The notes below the pieces were generated by a model. It made no database searches and had not been told where the DNA came from. It worked only from the letters and a program-made list of their open reading frames with translations. From assembly GCF_001695835.1 (NCBI RefSeq), contig NZ_MBSO01000067.1, positions 124,001 to 188,000 on the forward strand: 64,000 nucleotides of DNA, given 5' to 3'. This DNA comes from Ensifer sp. LC11 (lineage in GTDB: Bacteria > Pseudomonadota > Alphaproteobacteria > Rhizobiales > Rhizobiaceae). The position numbers and the translations under genes are program-made. The first letter of the stretch is position 1. The number at the start of each line of letters is the position of its first letter. Below are positions 26,915-34,658 of this stretch, in pieces.

Positions 26915-28852
26915 TCAAGCCGCCTCGGCGGCGCGGGTTCTGGTGCCGGCGAAAGTCTGCAGCCAAAGCTGTGTCGACAGGATACCGACGAAGGCGGCGT
27001 TGTCCCGAAAGCCGGTGACCGGTTGCGCCTGGCATTTTTCGTAGAGCTTCGTCACGGCCTTGGGATTAAACAGGCCGCTGTCGCCGATGCGTGCCTCGCT
27101 CATGGCATCGCGGACGTAATCGAGTTCGCCGATACCGGTGAACGAATGGCTGTCGGGGGCGCGGTAAGGCTGCTTGGTGCGCCGGCCGATGGACGATGGC
27201 AGCAAGTCCTTCGTCGCCTCGCGCAGGATATGTTTTTCCACCAACCCCTTGAGCTTCATTTCCGGCGGCAGGCGCGTCGCGAACTCGACGAGACGGTGGT
27301 CGAGGAACGGGAAGCGCCCCTCGATCCCATGCGCCATCGCCATGCGATCGCCCTGGCTGGAGAGGATGTAACCGGGCAAGAGGAAGCGGCTTTCGAGATA
27401 TTGCGCCTGGTGCAACGGATGCCAGCGACCGAAGGCAGCGGGAAGCCTGCTCACCAGATCCTCGGCCGCATCGTAGTCTTTCACCGTGGCGCGCAGGTCG
27501 GCGGAGAAGAAGATCTTGGTCGCCGCCGTGCTCTTGAACCGCGGGCGATGCGAGAACAGTGGATCGTCAAGCGGCACATCGCCGGCGCCGAAGAAGGCTG
27601 CAAGATATTCTGCTGACTGCTGCTGCAGGCCCGGCAGGTACGGATAAAGCTTGCGGAACAGGTGCGGGCGGATGCGGGAGCCGGGCTGCCGACCGCAGAA
27701 ACGGCGTACCCGAGCCTCCTTGAAGATATCATAGCCGGCAAAGACCTCGTCGGCGCCCTCGCCGGTCAACACGACCTTCAATCCCTGTTCCCTGACGAGA
27801 CCGGAAAGCTGATAGAGCGGCGCCGGCGCCGTGCGGATAATGGGCCGCTCGGTGAAGCGGATAACCTCCGGAAACGCCTTGGCAATGTCGCCCGCACGAC
27901 AGGCGACGGCCGTGTGGTGCGTGCCGAGTGCCGTCGCCATCTCCGTCTGGAAGGCGCTTTCATCGTGCTCGGCGCTATCGAACGTCACCGAGAATGTGCG
28001 CAGACCCTGCGGCGCCATCCCGGCGGCAAGGGCCGAGACGATGGACGAGTCGAGCCCGCCGGAAAGATAGGAGCCAACCGGAACGTCGGCGCGCATACGG
28101 ATGCGGGTTGCATCCGTCAGAAGGGCGCGCAGCTCTTCGGCAGCGCTCCGCTCGTCTGCAAACAAGGGTTGCGCGGCATGGTCCGGGTAGTCGAGCTGCC
28201 AATAGGGGCGGATCGACAGCTTGCCCCTTTCGGCAATCATGAGATGGGCCGGTTCGAGCTCGAAAATCTCGCGAAAACCTGTCCGCGGTGCGATCGGGGC
28301 CCAGAGCGTAAAGATCTGATCGAGCGCGACAGGGTCGAGCTCGGCGGAAACGCCGGGCACCTGAAGCAGCGCCTTGATTTCGGAGGCGAAGTAGAGCGTC
28401 CCGCCATGGGTCGTGTAGAACAGGGGGCGCACGCCCATGCGGTCACGCGCCAGCATCATTCGCTGGCGCCGCCGATCCCAGATCGCAAAGGAAAAATCGC
28501 CATTGAGAGCGGACAGGCAATCCTCGCCCATCACGTCGTAGAGATGTAGAATGACCTCGGTGTCGCTGGACGTGCGGAACCGCCGCCCCTTGGCCCGCAG
28601 TTCCTCCCGCAGTTCGACATAGTTGAAGATCTCGCCGTTGAAGGCAATCGTCAGGTCGCCCGCATCATCCGACATCGGTTGCTGGCCATCACCCAGACCG
28701 ACAATCGACAGGCGCGCATGGCCGAAGCCAGCCTCGGGCGCAACGAAAATGCCATGCTCATCCGGCCCGCGATGCGCAATCGCAGCGGTCATCCTCCTGA
28801 GGAGCGTCTCTGCCTCCGGGACTGACCCGAAATAGCCGCCGTAACCGCACAT
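26915..28852 (-). CDS. asnB-like: Asparagine-synthase-type glutamine amidotransferase
   Basis: 645 residues. Class II glutaminase domain with the N-terminal nucleophile Cys2 (MCGYGGYFG), RLSIVG and FNGEIFNY. The synthetase domain has the PP-loop SYLSGGLDSSIVSAL (~residue 262) and the TGEGADEVFAGY motif. It would amidate a carboxylate that it activates by adenylation, with ammonia tunnelled from glutamine. It is the promoter-proximal gene of a four-gene unit (amidotransferase, ACP, AMP-ligase, NadE-like). Homologues with this neighbourhood are typical of EPS loci and are unlikely to be the housekeeping asparagine synthetase. Confidence 0.9.
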   Translation of the reverse strand: MCGYGGYFGSVPEAETLLRRMTAAIAHRGPDEHGIFVAPEAGFGHARLSIVGLGDGQQPMSDDAGDLTIAFNGEIFNYVELREELRAKGRRFRTSSDTEVILHLYDVMGEDCLSALNGDFSFAIWDRRRQRMMLARDRMGVRPLFYTTHGGTLYFASEIKALLQVPGVSAELDPVALDQIFTLWAPIAPRTGFREIFELEPAHLMIAERGKLSIRPYWQLDYPDHAAQPLFADERSAAEELRALLTDATRIRMRADVPVGSYLSGGLDSSIVSALAAGMAPQGLRTFSVTFDSAEHDESAFQTEMATALGTHHTAVACRAGDIAKAFPEVIRFTERPIIRTAPAPLYQLSGLVREQGLKVVLTGEGADEVFAGYDIFKEARVRRFCGRQPGSRIRPHLFRKLYPYLPGLQQQSAEYLAAFFGAGDVPLDDPLFSHRPRFKSTAATKIFFSADLRATVKDYDAAEDLVSRLPAAFGRWHPLHQAQYLESRFLLPGYILSSQGDRMAMAHGIEGRFPFLDHRLVEFATRLPPEMKLKGLVEKHILREATKDLLPSSIGRRTKQPYRAPDSHSFTGIGELDYVRDAMSEARIGDSGLFNPKAVTKLYEKCQAQPVTGFRDNAAFVGILSTQLWLQTFAGTRTRAAEAA

Positions 28853-28998
28853 GCTCAGATACTTTCACACCGGTCGATCACCGCCAGACCATAGCCCGCA
28901 TGAAGGAATCATGGGTTAATCTCCGGCATTTTCTGGTTGTATGGTAAACGCTACGGCGCAAGTGCCAAATCCCGGAGGAGCGGTCCGGGCGCTGGCCT

Positions 28999-29202
28999 CT
29001 AGCGCTGCGAAATTCTTCTTTTCGAGGCCATCGTAACCATCAGATACAGGAACAGGACCGGCCAGAAAATGCACACCAGAAGTCCGGCGAGCCGGTACAT
29101 GTTCCAGGGCGCACGCGCCTGCAAGCCTTCGATATAGGTCATCGCCAGCAGGAACAACGCCGTCAGGCTATAGGCGAAACTAACAAAATATATCCAGGAC
29201 AT
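28999..29202 (-). CDS. Small two-helix membrane protein, unknown function
   Basis: 67 residues from the ATG at 29202, with GAGGA seven bases upstream. Two hydrophobic helices (YFVSFAYSLTALFLLAMTYI and LAGLLVCIFWPVLFLYLMVT) are separated by a short loop with EGLQARAPWNMYR; the C-terminus is basic (SKRRISQR). No family recognised. It stands alone 146 bp before the amidotransferase gene on the same strand and could be a small membrane-associated adaptor. Confidence 0.65.
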   Translation of the reverse strand: MSWIYFVSFAYSLTALFLLAMTYIEGLQARAPWNMYRLAGLLVCIFWPVLFLYLMVTMASKRRISQR

Positions 29203-29405
29203 GCGGTCGTCCTCACGACACTTCGCAACCAGAAACAAAAAATAGCAACAGCCGGCTTATACCACCGGAAGTATCATCTTTAAACGAAGAATTAACTTTA
29301 CTTCGAGTGTGGTTAACCGCGCCGAGAACCGTCAAAGATGACGGTGGCACGAAGCCTCACCCACCTTCGGCAGGGCTGCTCTTGCAACGGATTTGCGAAG
29401 ACCTA

Positions 29406-29509
29406 CTGCATGTTTCCTTTAATCGTAGCCGATTAAAGGACAAAAACATGCAGCAATTCAAAGCCCTACAGCGGCCTTTGCGCGTCTGACAAGACGCGCG
29501 GCGCTGTAG
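29406..29509 (+). repeat. Structured element, copy B, with two hairpins around a 13-codon frame
   Basis: 104 bp. Hairpin 1: CTGCATGTTT (29406-29415) pairs with AAACATGCAG (29444-29453), and inside it CCTTTAATCG (29416-29425) pairs with CGATTAAAGG (29430-29439), leaving only a 4-nt loop and a 4-nt bulge. Both the ribosome binding site (AAAGGA) and the ATG are in paired positions. Hairpin 2: CTACAGCG (29466-29473) / CGCTGTAG (29502-29509) with inner GCGCGTC (29480-29486) / GACGCGC (29493-29499) and the stop codon in the loop. The opposite strand encodes the last ~17 residues of the FkbM protein. Confidence 0.75.
29448..29489 (+). CDS. Putative 13-residue peptide MQQFKALQRPLRV in element copy B
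   Basis: ATG at 29448 with AAAGGA seven bases upstream, 13 codons, TGA at 29487. The same frame, start context and nearly the same peptide occur in copy A (12867-12908). The start region is locked in a 20-bp hairpin, so translation could be conditional. Whether the peptide is made is unknown. Confidence 0.4.
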   Translation: MQQFKALQRPLRV

Positions 29510-30267
29510 CGGTCGCGATCCCTGGCGACGAACAGCAGATCGAAGCCGCGGAACTCCCGGCGCGCAATCGATTTGCGCAGCGCCGTCCAAATAGCCCGGG
29601 GATTGTCGAGACGAAAGCCGCTGAAGCTGCGGATCAGTCGGATGGTAGCCGAAATCGTGCGCGCCACGCGCAGTAGCGACGACCCGCTGAGGGAAGCAAA
29701 GAGGATTTGCGGGTGAACTGCCAGCAGTACGCCGGCCGTCCGGTTGCGATCGATGGCTGCGAATTGGTCGAGCGCGCGATACTCGTATCCCTCGATGTCG
29801 ATCTTGAAACACAGCCGCTCGGTGCGTGCCATATCCTGAAGCTCGGCGATCTTGACAGTCTGCGCTTGGATCGCTTCCCCGTTGTCATCGGCGATCAGCG
29901 CCGACGTTTCCGAACTGCCGAAGCCACCGCCGACCGAGTGCAGAACCAGCACGTCGTCCTCAGACAGCGCCGCATTGATCACGCGGACCTCGCCGCTATT
30001 TTGCGGTTGCATCTCCTTGAGGATGCCGAAACAGACGGGGTCAGGCTCGACGGTGATGACATTATCGGCGATTTGCGCGGCCCAATAGGGTGTCACTCCG
30101 ATCCATCCGCCGATGTCGACGAAGGTCGTCTTGCCATCGACCAGGCGCTCGATGTTCTGGAACGTGCAAGGCTCCCAGTCGCCATTCTGCAGCCGCGCGA
30201 AAAAGCGCTTCTTTTCTGGCTTATCCGGAAACTGAACGGTCTTGTGGAAATAGGTTATCGAACGCAT
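29458..30267 (-). CDS. FkbM-family SAM-dependent methyltransferase
   Basis: 269 residues. Motif I is FVDIGGWIGVTPYWAA (~residues 49-64), followed by VITVEPDP with the acidic SAM-ribose residue; FKIDIEGYEYRAL is the FkbM family signature near residue 160. Typical FkbM proteins O-methylate sugars in surface polysaccharides. The C-terminal residues YSAARLVRRAKAAV are encoded by the complement of element copy B, so the original end of the gene may have been replaced when the element arrived. Likely cotranscribed with the cyclic-nucleotide-binding and ABC genes upstream (133-bp gap). Confidence 0.85.
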   Translation of the reverse strand: MRSITYFHKTVQFPDKPEKKRFFARLQNGDWEPCTFQNIERLVDGKTTFVDIGGWIGVTPYWAAQIADNVITVEPDPVCFGILKEMQPQNSGEVRVINAALSEDDVLVLHSVGGGFGSSETSALIADDNGEAIQAQTVKIAELQDMARTERLCFKIDIEGYEYRALDQFAAIDRNRTAGVLLAVHPQILFASLSGSSLLRVARTISATIRLIRSFSGFRLDNPRAIWTALRKSIARREFRGFDLLFVARDRDRYSAARLVRRAKAAVGL

Positions 30268-30399
30268 GGCGTTTCTCTAACCCATATCCTGATGAAGCGG
30301 AATCGTTTTTGCGAAGGGCTACCATGCCGCGAACGAATGCCTCGCCCGCGCGGTCCTTTCAGCGCATTGATGGAAGCAGCCAGACGCGCGGCGAAACGT

Positions 30400-30864
30400 T
30401 CAGGCGTCCACCGGTTCCAGGCGACCTCGAGCCTCGCTAAGTTCAGCCGTCGTCTGGGCAAGACGGTCGGCAAGCACGCGCATGATTTCCACAGCCATCT
30501 CCGGAAAATCGGCCAGAAGTTTGAGGAAGTCGTCCTTGCGAATACGCAGCGCCTCAAGCGGCGTGCTGGTGCGCACGGTCGCGGTACGCGGCGTATTACA
30601 GAGAATCGCGATTTCGCCAACGATCGAGTTCTGTTCGACCTCGGCAATCTTGAATGGGCCGCCGGCCGCGTTGATGAGCACCTCCGCCTTGCCGGAAAGA
30701 ATGACATAGGCCGCATCGCCGATGTCACCCTGATAGAACAAAGCTTCGCCTGCGCTATACATGACCCGGTCGGACGTGAAGGCGAGAAGTTTCAGCTTTG
30801 CCGGTGGCAATCCTGAAAACAGGGTTATCCGGCGCAGCATTTCGACTTCATCTTTGAGCAACAT
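30400..30864 (-). CDS. Cyclic-nucleotide-binding-domain protein without a DNA-binding domain
   Basis: 154 residues from the ATG at 30864 (frame open to 30996; the upstream residues look non-conserved). One CNB domain: ITLFSGLPPAKLKLLAFTSD, LFYQGDIGDAAYVILSGKAE, and the phosphate-binding cassette VGEIAILCNTPRTATVRT, which keeps the Glu and Arg that contact cAMP. It ends with a short helix and has no Crp-type helix-turn-helix, so it is likely a regulatory subunit. It follows the degenerate ABC exporter on the same strand, making that protein the natural partner. A class III cyclase is encoded at 45377-46726. Confidence 0.85.
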   Translation of the reverse strand: MLLKDEVEMLRRITLFSGLPPAKLKLLAFTSDRVMYSAGEALFYQGDIGDAAYVILSGKAEVLINAAGGPFKIAEVEQNSIVGEIAILCNTPRTATVRTSTPLEALRIRKDDFLKLLADFPEMAVEIMRVLADRLAQTTAELSEARGRLEPVDA

Positions 30865-30955
30865 CACAATCCGTGTCTCCGAGTTCCCGTCGGGAGCAAA
30901 CTGGCTCCCGCATCGCGGCGGGACCATATGCTCGTGCCCTGACATTAATATTACA

Positions 30956-33646
30956 TCAAGATGCCATTTCCTTGTAGTCGGGTCGTTCATCCACATTGGC
31001 GTCGTTCAGCAGGCGTCCGTTCTCGAAATGCGCGACGCGGTCGAATAGTTCCATCAGCGCCGGATTGGCAAGAACCCAGATGATCGCCGGATCGCGCCCG
31101 CTTTGATCGAGCATCGAGAAGACGTTTCGAACAACTTGCTCCTGCACGCGCTGATCCAGCGCCAGGAGCGGTTGGTTGAAGATGTAGAAATCACAGTTGC
31201 GAATGAGCGCACGCGCCAGGTCGAGCTTCTGCCGCTGGGCCGCCGTCAGGCGCTTGCCGCCGGCGCCAACATTGTAGTCGAAACCAAAGGCAAGCACTTC
31301 GTTGTAGAGGCCGCCCGCCTCGAAGAGATCGCGAACGATGGCGCGGATCTTTTCCGAACCGTCTGCATGCTTGTGCCCGATGCGTCCGAAGAGCACGTTG
31401 TCGATAATGCTGCCAGAGGCGATGAAACGGTTCGGGCGATAGTGCTCGATCATCCCGGCAAGATCGGCCGGCAGCCCCTCATCGAACTCGCGTCGGGCGG
31501 CGACGATCTTTGCCATCACCTCATCGGTCAACAGACCGAAACGATGCCGCGGCTCGATGTAATCGAAACACAGGCGGAGCACCTTGATCTGATCGTCCTC
31601 GGGAACCTCTGCCTTGCCGCGACTGCGCACCTTCTGGAGAATTGCCTCATAAACCGGTATTTCCTCGGCGGTCATGAAGGTCAATTGCTGGAAGAACGGG
31701 TGATCCGGCGGCAAGTCGCGGAACAGTTCGACGACGTTCTCGGCAATCTCGATACCCATCTCGTAGAACGTGTCACGCAAGCCGACCCGCTGCAGGATCG
31801 TCTTGAAGAACGGATGGTTCTCAAGCGCGTTCGCCCACATCGCCTGATCGGTGATCGTGCCAAACAGCATGTTTTCGCCGATCGTCGCCTCGATATTGTA
31901 GGTCCCCGGCTCAAAGAACACGACGAGGTCGCTGAGTTTCTCCTTCTCGAGCCGCTGGCGGAGTGCACTGCGCATCTCCACGATACCGGCAGCAAACTCG
32001 GCATGCCGCTGCGGATCGATGGTCGAGCGGACCGCGAGCGCCATGACGTCATTGGTCAACAGCACGGCATCGAGCACCGGCCGGATCTGGATGAGCAGAT
32101 CGTCCGGCCCGCTCGCGCCCGCGGCGCCATAGTCGATCCAGTCGCTGTTGACGTCGAGGTGTGGGTTGCCGGCGAGCCGTGCCTCGGTCACCTCCCATTT
32201 GCGGTGCGACGCGCGCTCGCCCTCATAGACATGGTCCTTGAGCGGCGCATGTTTGAGCCCGTAGAGGACGTTGTCACCGAGACTGCCCTGGAAGACATAG
32301 ACGTCGGACGAAGCGTAGGCGATACGCCGGCCGGTCACCGATTCCGGCATGTCCAGAATATCCTGCCCGCCGATGACCACCTTGCCGCTTGCCGGCCAGA
32401 CCAGCCGGCCGAAGGCTTCGGCAAGGACTTCGCCGCCACCGGTCAGCGCCACTTTTTCGCCGGGCTGCACCTGCAGCGACACATGGTCGAGCAGGGTCGA
32501 ACCGGCATCGTCGGTGACCGTCAGATTGACCGCCGCCAGCGGGCCGGCCAGAGGCTCGACAGCCACTGTCGACACCGCCTGAACCTTCGGGTCGAGCAGC
32601 GTATCGACACTGAATCGCTCCACCACCTGGGCATATTTGACCTGGACGTCCTGGCGGGCCTGATCCCAGTCGATCAGCTCCTTCAGCGGACCCGGGAGGT
32701 CCTTATAGGCACCGATGACGGCGACGAGCTGGCCGATGTCGAGGCGGCCCTGCAGCGCGAAGTAGCCGCCGATTGCGTAGAACAGGAAAGGCGTGACCTG
32801 CGCCAGGAAGTTGTTGATGAACTTGACGAGGAATTTCCACTGGTAGAGATCATAGCGGATCTTGAAGATCCGTCCGAGCTTGGCCGCGATGTCGGCGCGC
32901 TCGTAGTTGGAGGTATCATGGCCGCGGATCGCGCCGATGCCGTCGACGATTTCACTGACGCGACCGGAGAGTTCGCGCGCCGTCAATTGCCGTTCGCGGC
33001 CAAGCACCAGTAGCCGCTTGCGCATGCGCGGGATGATGACGGCCTGCACGGCGACGATCAGCGTTGCGATCAGTCCGAGCCAGAAGCTTTGCAAAAGGAT
33101 GAACACCAGTGCCGTCAGCGCCTGCCCTCCGAGCAGGGCCGGCGAGACGAAGGCGTCGCCGGTGAAGCCGCCAAGCGGCTCGACCTCGTCCTTGATCATC
33201 GTCGCGATTTCGGCCGGCTTCACCCGTCTGAAGTGGCTGGGCGGGAAGCGCAAGACGCGATCGACCAGCTCGAACCGAATGCGCCGCAACAGGCGTTCGC
33301 CGAGCCGGCCCTTAAAGGTGTTGATGTAGAATTTGAAGAGGCCGTTGACGACCACCAGCGCCAGGAACACCAGACTGAGCGCGAGCAGCATGCCCTCACG
33401 GCCGAGTTGGAACCCGTCAAAGACATTGATCGTGCCAAGGTACGGCAGATCGAATGAAATCGACAGGAAGGCCTGCGTCGCCTCCGGACTGTCAAAACCA
33501 TCGCCCTGGATCGGCCCGTTGACGATCTGCTTCGGCAGATCGAAGGACAGAAAATAGGGGATCATCGACAGCGCGACGACAACCAGGATCCAAAGCTGAT
33601 CTTTGCGCGTATGGGTCCAGATATAGCGGGAAAGGCGTGGTTCCAT
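30956..33646 (-). CDS. ABC exporter-like protein with degenerate, enlarged nucleotide-binding region
   Basis: 896 residues. Residues ~15-320 form a type-I exporter transmembrane domain (ends QLVAVIGAYKDLPGPLKELI). The nucleotide-binding part has lost its catalytic motifs. The Walker A position reads VALTGGGEVLAEAFGRL (no GK-S/T), the signature reads LTAAQRQKLDLARAL, and Walker B plus Glu reads CDFYIFNQPLLALD. Walker A-like and signature-like segments are ~400 residues apart instead of ~100. A segment normally found once after the Q-loop recurs three times: GSLGDNVLYG, ATIGENMLFG and GSIIDNVLFG. It probably cannot hydrolyse ATP. It might be a scaffold, sensor or non-ABC transporter, with the CNB protein as partner. 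Confidence 0.85.
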   Translation of the reverse strand: MEPRLSRYIWTHTRKDQLWILVVVALSMIPYFLSFDLPKQIVNGPIQGDGFDSPEATQAFLSISFDLPYLGTINVFDGFQLGREGMLLALSLVFLALVVVNGLFKFYINTFKGRLGERLLRRIRFELVDRVLRFPPSHFRRVKPAEIATMIKDEVEPLGGFTGDAFVSPALLGGQALTALVFILLQSFWLGLIATLIVAVQAVIIPRMRKRLLVLGRERQLTARELSGRVSEIVDGIGAIRGHDTSNYERADIAAKLGRIFKIRYDLYQWKFLVKFINNFLAQVTPFLFYAIGGYFALQGRLDIGQLVAVIGAYKDLPGPLKELIDWDQARQDVQVKYAQVVERFSVDTLLDPKVQAVSTVAVEPLAGPLAAVNLTVTDDAGSTLLDHVSLQVQPGEKVALTGGGEVLAEAFGRLVWPASGKVVIGGQDILDMPESVTGRRIAYASSDVYVFQGSLGDNVLYGLKHAPLKDHVYEGERASHRKWEVTEARLAGNPHLDVNSDWIDYGAAGASGPDDLLIQIRPVLDAVLLTNDVMALAVRSTIDPQRHAEFAAGIVEMRSALRQRLEKEKLSDLVVFFEPGTYNIEATIGENMLFGTITDQAMWANALENHPFFKTILQRVGLRDTFYEMGIEIAENVVELFRDLPPDHPFFQQLTFMTAEEIPVYEAILQKVRSRGKAEVPEDDQIKVLRLCFDYIEPRHRFGLLTDEVMAKIVAARREFDEGLPADLAGMIEHYRPNRFIASGSIIDNVLFGRIGHKHADGSEKIRAIVRDLFEAGGLYNEVLAFGFDYNVGAGGKRLTAAQRQKLDLARALIRNCDFYIFNQPLLALDQRVQEQVVRNVFSMLDQSGRDPAIIWVLANPALMELFDRVAHFENGRLLNDANVDERPDYKEMAS

Positions 33647-33949
33647 GTTACTGGCTATAGGACCTTATTGAACACGACTGCTGCTGGCGGGTCGGGCTGC
33701 CATATGTCCCCAACACGCATCACTCTTCGGCGACGCCTCCGGATGGGTGCCTCTCGGCCCTCGCTCGCGAAGGGAACGCCTGCATATTCCGCCCGGCGCC
33801 GAATCCGGTTGATCGATTATGCAGGTGCGAGAAAAATCTGCAATGGACGCCGTTTCCAACAGGCGGCGTTGAAGTCAACTGCAGAGGTCGCGGTCTCGAA
33901 AGCACACGCCGTTATTGCACTCGCTTGGCCGCCAGCTTACAACGACCGC
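33647..33949. other. Divergent intergenic region, 303 bp
   Basis: Lies between the ABC-like gene (-) and the methyltransferase gene (+). It should hold promoters for both. I see no convincing operator, hairpin or small gene; an in-phase open frame across it has no good start site. Confidence 0.5.
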
Positions 33950-34624
33950 ATGAAACACACCAGCCATCCGTCTTGCCAAACCGGCGATTGGTACGAGCAT
34001 GCCTTTGATCTGGCACGCGGTATCGCCACCTACACGCGAAGCCCCCTGATCGATGGCATCGCCCGGGTCATCGCGAAACATCCCGACGCTCACATCGCCA
34101 ACGCCTTCAATCACAAGCAGGTCGCCTGCAAGATCTGGGCACGCGATACACTCCTGGAGGTCGCCGGCCCTTCGTACGGCAAGATCGCCATTCTCGGCGG
34201 CTGGTACGGCATTCTGGGCGCGATGCTGCTGGAGGATTCGCGCTTCGAGGTCGCGACCGTCGACAGCTTCGACATCGACCCGGATGTAGAAGCCGTGGCG
34301 CAGACACTGAATGCAGCCTTCCCAGGCAAATTCCGCGCCTTGACGGCCGATATGTATGGGATCGACTACGTCGCGCTTCAGGCCGATCTGGTTGTTAACA
34401 CGAGCTGCGAGCATATCGCCGACCTCAGATCGTGGCTCGGCCGCATTCCAGCCGGCACGCGCGTGCTGCTGCAATCCAACGATTACTTCAGCGAACCCAC
34501 GCACATCAATTGCGTGGCCTCGGTTGAGGAGTTCACCCGGCAGGCGGCGCTGACGACGGTCGTATTCGCCGGCGCCTTGCCGACGAAAAAATACACGCGC
34601 TTCATGCTGATCGGCACGGCCTGA
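33950..34624 (+). CDS. Class I SAM-dependent methyltransferase-like protein
   Basis: 224 residues from the ATG at 33950, where conserved-looking sequence starts; no strong ribosome binding site. A Rossmann-type pattern is seen at KIAILGGWYGILGAMLLE (motif I analogue, GGWYG instead of G-x-G-x-G), VATVDSFDIDPD (acidic residue after strand 2), and LVVNTSCEHIADL (motif IV/post IV). Substrate unknown. It sits alone on the plus strand between two glycosyltransferase/FkbM groups, so a small glycan or lipid precursor is a reasonable guess. Confidence 0.65.
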   Translation: MKHTSHPSCQTGDWYEHAFDLARGIATYTRSPLIDGIARVIAKHPDAHIANAFNHKQVACKIWARDTLLEVAGPSYGKIAILGGWYGILGAMLLEDSRFEVATVDSFDIDPDVEAVAQTLNAAFPGKFRALTADMYGIDYVALQADLVVNTSCEHIADLRSWLGRIPAGTRVLLQSNDYFSEPTHINCVASVEEFTRQAALTTVVFAGALPTKKYTRFMLIGTA

Positions 34625-34658
34625 TCTGCGCGGCAGCCATTGCTGCCGCGTGGCTTGG

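Noticed and set aside
31103-33013. 636-codon plus-strand frame opposite the ABC-like gene
   Set aside because: Tested because the ABC-like protein is odd. The antisense product is low-complexity (Val/Arg/Asp/Leu), while the minus strand keeps real exporter helices; the minus-strand gene is the real one.
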